The position numbers were made by a program, and so were the translations under genes. The notes beneath the pieces are model-generated. The model worked only from the letters and a program-made list of their open reading frames with translations. It did not search any database and was not told the DNA's origin. Shown piece after piece: positions 8,382-17,226 of a stretch of 64,000 bases of DNA (its first letter is position 1; the number at the start of each line of letters is the position of its first letter). The DNA comes from a virus: IMG/VR virus record IMGVR_UViG_3300043313_002018, positions 1 to 64,000 of that record; one strand, given 5' to 3'.

Positions 8382-11300
8382 CTAGCTCACCCCGTCCCCG
8401 CCGGACATGAACCCGGCGGTGACCGGCAGGGGCGGCGGCGGCGCCATGTTCGGCGTCGCGGCAATCCCGCTGGCGTTCCCCATCTGGCGCACCTTATCGA
8501 GATCGTCACTGCCAAACGGCTGGCGCGTGCTCGGCGTCGTCGCGCCCCACGGCAGCACCAGCACGCTGCTCTCTTCCCGGTACAACTGGAAGCGCGTCCC
8601 GTCGATCTCGGGGGTAAACAGGTACTTCCACAGCACGCCCTTGAATGCCTGTAGCGGCACGTACAGCTTCTGTTTCACGCCGCCGGTATTCGGGATCAGG
8701 TACGTGGTCGAGGCCACCAGCCCGCCGCTGTTGTTGTAGGTCGTAATGGTCATGTTCACCGCGCAGGTGCTCTGAATCGTCGCCTGCACGGCAAAGAGCA
8801 CGTGCTCGCCGGCCAGGCCGTGATCGAGCAGCTGCGTCTCCCAGCGGACCATCGACAAGGGCTCCTCGTCGTAGACCCACTGGATCGAGTACGGGCGACT
8901 GAGGAAGGCGTCGGTGGGGCGCAACCGGAGTACCCGTGCGCTCGTCGCCGGGAACGCATAGTGATTCACCAGCCGGCCGTTGTGATTCACCGCCAGCGTG
9001 GCAATCACCTGCCCGTCGCCCTCCACGCGTACCGCCTTGGTCTGCCCGTAGGTGTCGCACTCGATCAGCACGCCCTTGATGCTCTTGTTGGTGAGGGTCC
9101 CGGCCACCGTGTAGTTCTGGTTCCAGTTCGCCTGCTCGCTCGGCTCCTCGTCGACGTGCCACACACGGGAGTACAACAGGCCGACATTGAGGTCCTCACA
9201 GAAGAAGCGGTACACGTGGCCGCGCTCCGGCCCGAAGGTGAGGTGCACCACCCGGCGCCCGGTACTCTGTACCGGGAACGTCGGCAGCCCTGTCTCAGGG
9301 TTGGTCACCAGCGCGCCGTCCACCATCACCTGCACGTCCTTGATGGCGCCGAAGGTATCGACTTCCAAGTCCAGCCCGGTGTAGTAGCTGTCCCCCAGGT
9401 TTTCAAAGCCGCTGTCCCAGCCGGCAATGCGCGGCGGCTCCGGTGTGGCGAGCCAGTCCACCTTAAAGAGCATCCAGAAGGTGCAGTCGCTGATCGCGCG
9501 GATCCGAATCTGGTCGGCTTTCACCGCCGGCCAGGAAAACTGCAGCAGCTTCCGCCCATTCGCCTGCAGCGTCAGGGTACTGGCGATCAACAACTGGTTG
9601 CCCTGCGTGTACTCGACCACGCATTCCACCTCAGTGTCCGCGGTGTCGCACACCAGGCTCAGGCCCCAGAAGTAGCGCTCGGTCGAGAAGCTCTCCCACG
9701 TGGTGGCGCGCTTCAGGACCTGATCGGGCTGGGGCGTGATCGCTACGCCGGTCACATACAGCGCGCTGGCGGCCGTGCCGCTCCACGCCAAGTCCAGTTG
9801 CAGATTGCGCGCCCGCTGCGGCACCAACCCAAACGGATCCGCCTGGTAGCGGCGCCGGCCGGTCAGCCCGGTAAAGGTGACGGGCGCGTTCGCCACTACG
9901 CCGTTATTCAGGTACGTGGTCAGCGTCAGCGCGGTGTCGGTCGGGAGATCGGCATCCAGAATCACGTCCCCCAGCAACTTGTCCTCGCGCGGCCGACCGC
10001 CGTCCATGTACCCGGTCACAATTCGTGGGGCGATCGCCGTCCCGTTGTCGGTCGTGCCGGTGTGCAGGTGCGCGGTGCCGTTGCTGCAGCCGAGCCACAG
10101 CTGCGGCGCGAGGTTCATCCCCTCTTCCGCGTAGGTCACCTGCGGCGGAACCGCGAAGTCGTAGCTGCCCCAGTCCTTCGTCAGCAGCGAGTACACCAGG
10201 CAGCGCAGCGTGCCGCCGGTGTCCTTGTAGGTGAAGAAGATGCGGTTCTGGAACACGCTCAGGCGCAGGTACACCGACTGCATGAGATCCACCGGCAGGA
10301 CGTAGCTGCCAGGCACGTACTCCACGCGCTGCCCGTGAAAGAGCGGGTCGATCTGCGTGCTGAGGAGCTCCGCCGTTTGTCCGGCGCTCAGGTAGATGCC
10401 GGCCGCATCCGCGTCCCCGCTGACGAAGTACACCCCGGCCGCGGTCTGCGTCCACGCCCAGCGGGACGCGATACCCACCTGGCACGCGGTTTCCTGCACG
10501 CTGACCTCGCCGCTGCCGAGATTGGCGATCGCCTGGTAGCCACGCTTCCGGCTCAGGATGAACCCGATGCCATTCACGAGCGTGCCCGCCAGCAGCTCCT
10601 CGCTCGGCGGGCAGACCTCGATCGCGTTCTGCGGCGGCCAGCTCCCGGCCTTCTCGACCTTGCTGTAGTACAGATGCCCCGGGCGGTACGGATCCCCGAG
10701 CCCGAGCAGGCGCCCGCCCAGTGGCCCGAACACCACCGGCAGCGGCTGCGCATGCACCGTGGCGCCGGCGCCCGTCACCGTGGTCACCGGCTGGTCGTTA
10801 TCCAAGGCCAGCGTGGCACTCGCCACCGCCGTCGTGTCGCTCTCGGCGTCGGTCAACGCCGCGCCGTCGCCGGCATTCACCCCCACGTAGTACCAGTCCG
10901 CGGGAATCGATCCTCCACGCCGGTAGAAGCGCTGCCGCACGCGCGGGTCGCCGTACCCCACCGGGCTGACGGTCGCGCGCTGGCGCAGCGCCTCGAGCCG
11001 GGTGTTCTCGCTCATCTCCGGGCTCGGATTACTCTCATCGCCCGTATCTAAGTGGTAGTGCGTGTACCGCCAGTCGTACGGCGTCGCGGTCGGCTCGGTC
11101 GTGTCCAGCGGATAGCCGCCGGTCAGGAACCAGTCGTCGCAGGCGACCTTGATCGCATCCGGGCCGGTGGTCTGCAGCACGAGCACAATCCCGGTGATGG
11201 TATCCCAGCCGAGTGTCGCCTGGTTGCCGAACCGCAGGAAGTCGCCGCGGCGCAGCGGCTTGTCGATGTTGCCGAACTCGCTCCAGGTGCTGCGACCGGG

Positions 11301-12416
11301 GGCGAGCTGCTGGCTGCTCTGGGTGGGCAGCGAGCTCACGCCGGCGGTTTGGCTGGGCGGGAGCAGGCCGCCGCCACCGAGGGGACTGACGGTATCGGGC
11401 GTGAGCCCGAGCACCCCGTCGTTCAGGTACTGCGTGATGAGGTCGGCAGTGCGGGTCCGATTCCCGGTTTCCAGCGATCCCAGCGTATTCTCCAGGAAGG
11501 CCGTAATGTCGTTGCCCCGGATCGCCTTCACAAACCCGTCGGTGTTGAGCGCCGCGTCGGTCCCGGGCAACACCGTCCCGTCAAAGGAGGAGCAAATGAA
11601 GTAGATGCGAATCTCTTCCAGCAAGGCGGGCAGGTCGACCCGCAGCCAGAGGTGAATCAGATCTTCTGCGCTCGCGGCGACCGTCCCGCCTTGCAACACG
11701 GTCAGGTCCATCGCCTTCGCACGGCCGACGATGCTCGCGTACCCCAGCACCGCCCCACCCGGGTCGGTCGTAAACTCGACACAGTTCCCACTGAGCCCGG
11801 TGACGTCGGCCCCCGTCGGCGTGCCCGCCGTCAGCGGCTCGGTACTGCGGTCTACCCCCGCCGTATACGTCCACCCGGCCGCATCGGTGCTATCACTGCT
11901 GTCAAAGGCCGCAATCCCGGTGGTGAGGATGTCTGCGACCACGGCGCTCGCCGCGGTGGTCGGCGCTGGCAGCCCCAGCGCGATCGCCGGACCCGTGGCA
12001 CTGGCCTGGCGCATCTTCGCCGTGTCCGCCGCAATCATCCACGGCTCGCCGCTCAGCGCCGGCCGGTACGGCAGCATTACCAGCGGACTGCCGCTGAACC
12101 CGCCCTCCAGCACACTCGGCGCCGCGTTCCCCCGCAGCCAGCTCGTGCCGCCGCTCCAGAACCGCATCGCACTGGCGCTCGCCGGCAGGTCCAGCCGCTG
12201 GATCTGCAGCACGCTGCCGATGCCGCTGATCTGTTGCGTCATCCCGGGCCGGCTCGCCATCTCGCCGTGAAAATTCTGTACCACGTTCGCCCGGTACAGC
12301 GCCTCCTCCGGGTCGAGCTGGTCTTTCGCCACGAACCAGTTCAACCCCTTGCGTCCGGGGATGAAGCAGGGGGTTTCATGCTCGCTGGGCGCGGCGCCGC
12401 GGAATGTGAGTCCCAT
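8382..12416 (-). CDS. Large tail nozzle/tube-like protein (beta-propeller type)
   Basis: A 1,344-residue protein. Near the N-terminus it has the pattern GLNWFVAKDQLDPEEALYRA followed by N...GEMASRPGM, which matches the start of podovirus tail-tube B/stabilisation proteins that fold as propellers. Around residues 560-820 it has propeller-like text (HLYYSKVEKAGSWPPQNAIE; ILSRKRGYQAI; LSVFQNRIFFTY). The C-terminal ~400 residues are repeated beta-rich segments with WDSGFENLGDSYYTGLDLEV and related units, about twice the length of the usual family member. The ATG at 12416 overlaps the upstream stop (TAATG). It probably forms the distal tail tube and a fibre-like extension. Confidence 0.7.
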   Translation of the reverse strand: MGLTFRGAAPSEHETPCFIPGRKGLNWFVAKDQLDPEEALYRANVVQNFHGEMASRPGMTQQISGIGSVLQIQRLDLPASASAMRFWSGGTSWLRGNAAPSVLEGGFSGSPLVMLPYRPALSGEPWMIAADTAKMRQASATGPAIALGLPAPTTAASAVVADILTTGIAAFDSSDSTDAAGWTYTAGVDRSTEPLTAGTPTGADVTGLSGNCVEFTTDPGGAVLGYASIVGRAKAMDLTVLQGGTVAASAEDLIHLWLRVDLPALLEEIRIYFICSSFDGTVLPGTDAALNTDGFVKAIRGNDITAFLENTLGSLETGNRTRTADLITQYLNDGVLGLTPDTVSPLGGGGLLPPSQTAGVSSLPTQSSQQLAPGRSTWSEFGNIDKPLRRGDFLRFGNQATLGWDTITGIVLVLQTTGPDAIKVACDDWFLTGGYPLDTTEPTATPYDWRYTHYHLDTGDESNPSPEMSENTRLEALRQRATVSPVGYGDPRVRQRFYRRGGSIPADWYYVGVNAGDGAALTDAESDTTAVASATLALDNDQPVTTVTGAGATVHAQPLPVVFGPLGGRLLGLGDPYRPGHLYYSKVEKAGSWPPQNAIEVCPPSEELLAGTLVNGIGFILSRKRGYQAIANLGSGEVSVQETACQVGIASRWAWTQTAAGVYFVSGDADAAGIYLSAGQTAELLSTQIDPLFHGQRVEYVPGSYVLPVDLMQSVYLRLSVFQNRIFFTYKDTGGTLRCLVYSLLTKDWGSYDFAVPPQVTYAEEGMNLAPQLWLGCSNGTAHLHTGTTDNGTAIAPRIVTGYMDGGRPREDKLLGDVILDADLPTDTALTLTTYLNNGVVANAPVTFTGLTGRRRYQADPFGLVPQRARNLQLDLAWSGTAASALYVTGVAITPQPDQVLKRATTWESFSTERYFWGLSLVCDTADTEVECVVEYTQGNQLLIASTLTLQANGRKLLQFSWPAVKADQIRIRAISDCTFWMLFKVDWLATPEPPRIAGWDSGFENLGDSYYTGLDLEVDTFGAIKDVQVMVDGALVTNPETGLPTFPVQSTGRRVVHLTFGPERGHVYRFFCEDLNVGLLYSRVWHVDEEPSEQANWNQNYTVAGTLTNKSIKGVLIECDTYGQTKAVRVEGDGQVIATLAVNHNGRLVNHYAFPATSARVLRLRPTDAFLSRPYSIQWVYDEEPLSMVRWETQLLDHGLAGEHVLFAVQATIQSTCAVNMTITTYNNSGGLVASTTYLIPNTGGVKQKLYVPLQAFKGVLWKYLFTPEIDGTRFQLYREESSVLVLPWGATTPSTRQPFGSDDLDKVRQMGNASGIAATPNMAPPPPLPVTAGFMSGGDGVS

Positions 12417-13054
12417 TAGCTAATCACCACGGATTTCAGGAGCGCCTGCGCCAGCTGCACGCCTTCGTCGTAGCGCGTTTCACAGTAGGCCGCGCGCGGC
12501 TGGTCATACGCGCGTCCCTGCTTGCCGAACATATCGGCCAGCACGCCGTACATCAGGTACGGCTCGCACTCGTCCGGCACCGTCAGCTCCAAGCCCGTGC
12601 CGTCGAGCACGTTCCCGACCAGCGCCGCAAACAGGTGCAGCACCCCGCCGGTGAGCGGCGACGGCACCAGCGAGAACTGCTTGGTGGCGATCTCCTCGGT
12701 CAGGTACCACTGGCTGCGCCCGTAGTCGCTTTCCCAGCGCGGCAGCATATTGTCGGCCTCGCGCCGCGTGACTGGCGACAGCGGGTAGGTGCGCCCGGCT
12801 TCCACGATGAACGCATTCCGCGTTGCCAGCCAGCCGTCCGGCAGGTCCTGTTGCGCCTGCTGCGCAATCACCGGCGTGGCGAGCCAGCTGGTAATCAGCA
12901 GGGTTTCCTTCAGGAAGCGGTCCTGCCGGGCGTTCAGGTACCCGAGGATCTCCGTCGGCGTCCACAGGCCGCTCGGCCACGTGGCGCCGAGGTCCGGCGC
13001 CTCAATGACCATGCGCTGCAGTTGCTCGAGCAGCTCCTGGTCCGTGACTGCCAT
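12416..13054 (-). CDS. Head-tail adaptor-like protein
   Basis: A 212-residue protein from the ATG at 13054, which shares one base with the preceding stop (TAATG); a much longer in-frame extension upstream is only the shadow of that gene. The architecture is an N-terminal helical segment (TPTEILGYLNARQDRFLKET), a beta-rich centre and C-terminal helices ending with a YDEGVQLAQALL-type helix. This is the pattern of phage connector/adaptor proteins (gp4/gp11-like). It lies between a second adaptor-like gene and the large nozzle-like gene, consistent with a tail-connector role. Confidence 0.6.
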   Translation of the reverse strand: MAVTDQELLEQLQRMVIEAPDLGATWPSGLWTPTEILGYLNARQDRFLKETLLITSWLATPVIAQQAQQDLPDGWLATRNAFIVEAGRTYPLSPVTRREADNMLPRWESDYGRSQWYLTEEIATKQFSLVPSPLTGGVLHLFAALVGNVLDGTGLELTVPDECEPYLMYGVLADMFGKQGRAYDQPRAAYCETRYDEGVQLAQALLKSVVIS

Positions 13055-13770
13055 TACAACCCACCCCCGCCCGGCGGCACATCCGCCGGCTGCCCGGTGG
13101 TCGGCGCATCCGGCACCAGGCTCCACGCATACCCTTCCTTCTGGAAGGACGTGTACCAGCGGCTCATCTTGAGCAGCGCGTTGCGCTCGACGGCCGCCTT
13201 CACAAACTGCTCCAGGTACGGCTTGGTGCGATCGAGGAAACTCGCCCCCGCCTTCAGTGCGCACACGTGCAGCGCATACCCGGTGAGCGTGTCGATCTCC
13301 TCCGACCCGATGTTCACGAAGTCGCTGTCGTCGGTCAGCACCGGGGTACTCCGTACCCCGTCGACTTCGAGGCTGCCGACCACGGGGCTCGCCGGGTAGA
13401 TCGCCAGCAGATTCAATCCTACCGGGGCCCAGAACAGGGGGCGCGACGGGTGCCCATCCGCCCCCGCGCGCGCCTGCCACCAGTCCGGCGTCAGCATCTG
13501 GATCTCCGCCACGCTGACCCCGGTCATGTTCTTCCCCTGCCACGTCACCGCGGTCTGCTGGGCGAGCGTCCCCGGCACCGGCACCAGCGGGTCGTTCGGC
13601 ACGTTCCCCACGACGATGCGCCGGCGCCAGTAGCTCGTGAGCAGGTTCCACGTCCGGAGGGCCTGATTGAGCGCCAGGTTCGCGTCAATCTCGGTCCAGA
13701 ACGGGCTCGACTCATAGCGCTGCTGCAGGAGCTGGCGCAGCTGCGCGCGCGTGGTAGTGGTGTAGGGCAT
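13054..13770 (-). CDS. Adaptor/tail-connector-like structural protein
   Basis: A 238-residue protein with N-terminal helices (LRQLLQQRYESSPFWTEIDA, then a LNQALRTWNLLTSYWR helix), a beta-barrel-like middle (VPVPGTLAQQTAVTW), C-terminal helices around ALHVCALKAGASFLDRTKPY and a Pro/Gly tail. Its layout resembles the two other adaptor-like proteins at 12416-13054 and 25391-26365. Translation is coupled with the following gene. No enzyme motif is present. Confidence 0.6.
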   Translation of the reverse strand: MPYTTTTRAQLRQLLQQRYESSPFWTEIDANLALNQALRTWNLLTSYWRRRIVVGNVPNDPLVPVPGTLAQQTAVTWQGKNMTGVSVAEIQMLTPDWWQARAGADGHPSRPLFWAPVGLNLLAIYPASPVVGSLEVDGVRSTPVLTDDSDFVNIGSEEIDTLTGYALHVCALKAGASFLDRTKPYLEQFVKAAVERNALLKMSRWYTSFQKEGYAWSLVPDAPTTGQPADVPPGGGGL

Positions 13771-13774
13771 CGAC

Positions 13775-13972
13775 CTACTTGCGGGCGATCAGCGCGTTGA
13801 TCGCCTGCGCGAACTCCTTATTGATCTGCTGCTGCTGCTCGAGCAGCCGCTCGGTCTGGTAATGCTGCAGGTTGTGCCGCTGGTACATGTTGTAGCCCAT
13901 GGCCCCAAAGATCCCGGTGAGCAGCGCGCCTACCATCAGCAGTAGGAGCTGCCCGCGTTGTACTGCCGTCAT
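13775..13972 (-). CDS. Small membrane protein with coiled coil
   Basis: A 65-residue protein with one clear membrane segment (LLLLMVGALLTGIFGAMG) close to the N-terminus, followed by a Gln/Glu-rich predicted coiled coil. The layout fits an inner-membrane spanin or a holin accessory, but it sits inside the tail cluster and not in the lysis-like group, so a tail role is also possible. The ATG at 13972 is preceded by GGAGGCTGAGCC, the same GGCTGAG word seen before seven plus-strand genes. Confidence 0.6.
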   Translation of the reverse strand: MTAVQRGQLLLLMVGALLTGIFGAMGYNMYQRHNLQHYQTERLLEQQQQINKEFAQAINALIARK

Positions 13973-13999
13973 GGCTCAGCCTCCGCGGCTACTCTACCG

Positions 14000-15601
14000 C
14001 TAGTAGCCATGGCAGGCCAGTACCAGCACGTCCGAGGCGGTCCAGGCTAACGCCGCACCCGTCGATACCGTCTGGTTCTCCACGGTCACGGTGGTCGTGG
14101 TCGAGCCGATCTGCATCGTGCGCTGGTTGGCGTAGTTCCCGAGCACGCCGGTCTGATTCTCGACGCTGCACACCCACCCGGTGGTGGCCGCCGGCATGGT
14201 GATGACGCCGGACGTGGCCGAGCCACCCGTGCCGACATTGATGGTGAAGGCGGCCGTGCCGTTATTCGTCGGCACCGTCGGCAGCGTCCCGAACCCCGAG
14301 GCAATCGTCGGCGCCGTCGAGCTCATCACCAACCGGGTCAGCCCGACACTGCTCAGCCCGCTGAGCGTCGTCAGGCAGCTGTAGGCATTGGTCCCGGTCG
14401 CATACCCCAGCGGCGTCGTCGTGCAGTTCGGGAGCGCCTTGGCCTGCCACGCGGTGCCGTTGCTTACCAGATTCGTGTCATCGGCGGCCGTCGCAATCCC
14501 GGTGCCGCCGTTGGCAAACGGCAGGATGGTCGCCGCCACGTCGGTCGTTAGGTCGATCGCTGTCAGCCCGGCGGTAATCACCCCGCGCGTATTAACTGTC
14601 GCCTTGACGTAGGTGCCGGCACTGACCCCGGAGAGCGGCAGATCGGCGTTCACCAGGGACCGAAAGGTCGGCGCGCTCGGCCCCGCTGAGCTCGGGCCGG
14701 CAAACACGGTATTGAGGACCTGCGTGGCGAGTGTCCCGGTGAGCGTCCCGGAGGTGGTCACCGGGCTCCCGGTCACCGTCAGGATGGCCGGCAGGCTCAG
14801 CGCCACGCTCGTCACGGTGCCCGTGCCCACCGTCGGTGTCTTCCACGTGCCGTCGCCGGCCCAGAAGGTCGTGCCGCTGGCACTGGTCCCGGAGTTCAGG
14901 TGCGTCACGGCCAGGTTGCCGCTCACATCCGTGGACAGGTCCACCGCCGCCCCGAACAGGCTCACATTCGCCGACAACCGCGCGTCATCGAGCGTCCCGG
15001 AGGTCAGGTCGGTGGCCGAGCGGGTCGCCAAGTCCGCCAGCGAGCTGCTGGTCTTGCTGATCTTGGTCCACGCGATTGCGGCCGCGGCGTCGATCTGGGC
15101 GTTCCCGATGGTGGTCGGCAGCCGCGCGAGCGCCACGGTCCCCGAGGCGATGCTGCTCCCGTTGAGCGCGGTGAGGGTGCTGCCGTCCGTGCTCCACGCC
15201 GGGTCGTTCGCCCCCATCTGCAGGAACGTCCCGATGCTGCCCTTGGCAAACCGCGCCCACACGGGCGTGCTGTTCGCCACGATCAGATCCCCGCGCGTCG
15301 GCGGACTCGCCGCCAGCGTGTCCGGGTGCGTCGCACTCAACAGGTTGTGGGGGGTCGTCGACCCACCCCCACCGCTGAGGGTGCTGCCGTTCCAGTACAG
15401 GTTCGTCCCGTCGGTGTAGAGCCGGTGGGTTGTCTCCGACGGCAGGAACACCGCCAGGCGCAGATCGTTAAAAATCTGCGTGCCGGTCCAGGTGTTATTG
15501 CGCTGCAGCAGCTGCAGGACCTGCGTCGGCAGGCTCTGCGCCAGCAGCACGCCAGTAAACACCGACAGCAAGAGCGCCGCGGTCGTGAGGGCTCGCCGCA
15601 T
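14000..15601 (-). CDS. Tail-fibre-like protein with N-terminal signal peptide
   Basis: A 533-residue protein from the ATG at 15601, one base after the upstream stop (TAACATG). A more upstream in-frame start only adds shadow sequence. The first 22 residues (MRRALTTAALLLSVFTGVLL, then AQ) have a basic start, a hydrophobic core and a small residue before Gln: a Sec signal peptide. The rest is Ser/Thr/Gly/Ala-rich with fibre-type repeats such as GTVTSVALSLPAILTVTGSP and ILPFANGGTGIATA, familiar from phage side-tail fibres. A signal peptide is unexpected on a protein that should assemble in the cytoplasm. It could be a fibre, or an exported protein built from fibre repeats. Confidence 0.7.
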   Translation of the reverse strand: MRRALTTAALLLSVFTGVLLAQSLPTQVLQLLQRNNTWTGTQIFNDLRLAVFLPSETTHRLYTDGTNLYWNGSTLSGGGGSTTPHNLLSATHPDTLAASPPTRGDLIVANSTPVWARFAKGSIGTFLQMGANDPAWSTDGSTLTALNGSSIASGTVALARLPTTIGNAQIDAAAAIAWTKISKTSSSLADLATRSATDLTSGTLDDARLSANVSLFGAAVDLSTDVSGNLAVTHLNSGTSASGTTFWAGDGTWKTPTVGTGTVTSVALSLPAILTVTGSPVTTSGTLTGTLATQVLNTVFAGPSSAGPSAPTFRSLVNADLPLSGVSAGTYVKATVNTRGVITAGLTAIDLTTDVAATILPFANGGTGIATAADDTNLVSNGTAWQAKALPNCTTTPLGYATGTNAYSCLTTLSGLSSVGLTRLVMSSTAPTIASGFGTLPTVPTNNGTAAFTINVGTGGSATSGVITMPAATTGWVCSVENQTGVLGNYANQRTMQIGSTTTTVTVENQTVSTGAALAWTASDVLVLACHGY

Positions 15602-15602
15602 G

Positions 15603-15884
15603 TTACACATCCTCCGGGTCGTACAGCAGCAGGTCGGGGTTCTGGTACTCGTCCCCGCCGCCGCTCTCAGGGGTGATCGTCTCGGTGTAGCGGCCATTCG
15701 CCGCGTACCAGCCGTAAATGCCGGTGTCGGCCGCCGCGGTAAACGGATTGGCCTTCGGGGTCACGCCGTTGTCGCTGTACAGCGTGCTGAGCGCATCCGT
15801 GCCAAAGTCCCGCACTTCTACGGTGGCACTGCCCGCCGGTACGCCCGTTCGCACATTCCGTGCCCAGTCGCCTCGTCGTTCCAT
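15603..15884 (-). CDS. Small tail/virion-binding domain protein, paralogue of 19140-19997 C-terminus
   Basis: A 93-residue protein, clearly related to the last ~95 residues of the protein at 19140-19997: both have WARN(V/I)-x-T, PAG, an LxxLY segment, NPF-A--DTGIY-W-A-NGRY-ET(I/V)TP and end YxNPDLLLY. This NPF/DTGIY/NGRY pattern is common in N-terminal, virion-binding parts of phage tail spikes and fibres. An AGGAG lies seven bases before the ATG. Directly downstream is the fibre-like gene, for which it may be a separate attachment module. Confidence 0.7.
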   Translation of the reverse strand: MERRGDWARNVRTGVPAGSATVEVRDFGTDALSTLYSDNGVTPKANPFTAAADTGIYGWYAANGRYTETITPESGGGDEYQNPDLLLYDPEDV

Positions 15885-15894
15885 CGTTATGCTC

Positions 15895-17223
15895 CTAACA
15901 GGTCGTGCAACCCGCGGTGGCGCCGGTCGGGTTCATGGGCAGTCCACCGCCCGTACTCTCCGTCGGCACGATCTCCTCCGGCAGTGGCGCCGCGTCCCGG
16001 ACCAAGACCAGCGGGCACGATTCCGAGGCCCCAAATAGCGGCGGGCTGGCGGTTTCGGCTCCACTATACGCGCCATTCTCAAAGGCCGCATGCCGCACCT
16101 GCGTCAGCACCGTGCCGTCGAGCGCGTAATTGGTGTACACACCCACGCCGGCCTCGTGCGACATGACCCAGAAGGTCGCGCGGTAGACCGAGAAGGCCAA
16201 GCGCGGCACCGGGAGCTGCGACGAGAAGGTAATGGTGGTCAGCAGGACGCCGGCCGGGTCGTAGCGCCGCACCTCCTCCACCCCGCTCCCCGCGCGCACG
16301 TAGAGCGCCACGATGCTGTCATCCGGCAGGCACAAGATGTCGACAATGCGCAGGCTCGCCACGCCTGCCACCAGGTCCGCCAGCGCCACGTTGTTGACCA
16401 GATCCCAGCGCTGAATCGGCTGCGCCAGCGGCGCCGTCGCATAGTAGAGAATCGTCTCGGCGTCATTCGCCGCGATGCCCTTAATGGACGTCGCGCCGGT
16501 CAGGGTCAGACTCACCGCCCCAAAACTGCCCGTGTCCAGCAGGTCCCGCACGGTGACGTCGCCGGCGCCGTCAAACGCCACGTAAAACTTCGTGCCATTG
16601 ACGGTACGGATGTACGGCGTGCCGAGCGCCGAGGTGTCGATCGAACTTAGCACCGTGAAGTCGGGGGTGTAGACCACCAGCCGGTCGTTGTACTCGTCCG
16701 AGAATGCCATCACGCCGGTGTCGAGCGCGTCCCCCGCTTCCCCGGCCACCACGTCCGGGAACGAGGCCAGCACTGTGTCATCGGTCGTGGCGGACAGCGC
16801 AATCGCCGGAAAGTCCTCCGTGTCGTCGTTGACGAGCAGACTCCCGATCGGGACCGGCGCGGGCGTGAGAAACTCGAGCGTCAGCGTCAGGATCGCCGGC
16901 GTCGGGTCACCGCTGCTCGTCGTGAGCCGCAGGAAGTACTGCGTACCGATCGCTACTTGCAGCTGCAGGGGAATGTTGCGCCCGCCGGACGTGAGAAAGC
17001 TCGGACTGCTGTCCGGTCCCTGGTACGCCAGGATACTCGGCCGGTAGCCGCTGCCGCCCGTCCCCCCGAACGCAAACACGCTCAGCAGCCCGGTCACCGG
17101 CGCCACAAAACTGTAGTAGACCGTGTAGGTCACGCCGGCATCATGGACGTCCTGCGTGATCGACGCCGGGAAGCCGACAATCGGGGTGGCGACGTCAAAG
17201 TCGAGATTGGTCGGTGCCGCCAT
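15895..17223 (-). CDS. Beta-propeller-like receptor-binding candidate (paralogue 2)
   Basis: A 442-residue protein, paralogous to the 633-residue protein directly upstream. Shared landmarks in order: F-A/D-T-AxPI--FPAS-TQDV at the N-terminus, TYTVYY-FVAP-TGLL, LLVNDDT--FP, VVAGEAGDALD(T/S)G-MAF, YIRT(V/M)NGTKFYV-FDG-GDV-VRDLL, GIAAND-ETILY, and a Gly/Cys tail. The middle consists of repeated four-strand units that suggest a beta-propeller. It lacks the ~190-residue N-terminal insertion of its paralogue. Position suggests a host- or glycan-binding tail protein. Confidence 0.65.
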   Translation of the reverse strand: MAAPTNLDFDVATPIVGFPASITQDVHDAGVTYTVYYSFVAPVTGLLSVFAFGGTGGSGYRPSILAYQGPDSSPSFLTSGGRNIPLQLQVAIGTQYFLRLTTSSGDPTPAILTLTLEFLTPAPVPIGSLLVNDDTEDFPAIALSATTDDTVLASFPDVVAGEAGDALDTGVMAFSDEYNDRLVVYTPDFTVLSSIDTSALGTPYIRTVNGTKFYVAFDGAGDVTVRDLLDTGSFGAVSLTLTGATSIKGIAANDAETILYYATAPLAQPIQRWDLVNNVALADLVAGVASLRIVDILCLPDDSIVALYVRAGSGVEEVRRYDPAGVLLTTITFSSQLPVPRLAFSVYRATFWVMSHEAGVGVYTNYALDGTVLTQVRHAAFENGAYSGAETASPPLFGASESCPLVLVRDAAPLPEEIVPTESTGGGLPMNPTGATAGCTTC

Positions 17224-17226
17224 CGC

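Noticed and set aside
8802-12419. Long plus-strand frames opposite the 1,344-residue tail gene
   Set aside because: Low-complexity Arg/Gly/Val-rich text, no ribosome sites, and a convincing minus-strand protein in the same place.
13055-13651. 200-codon N-terminal extension of the 12416-13054 gene
   Set aside because: It is the shadow of the adaptor-like gene 13054-13770; TAATG coupling supports the short start.
15602-15697. N-terminal extension of the fibre-like gene
   Set aside because: The extension overlaps the small tail-domain gene out of frame, and the ATG at 15601 directly begins a signal peptide after the TAA.
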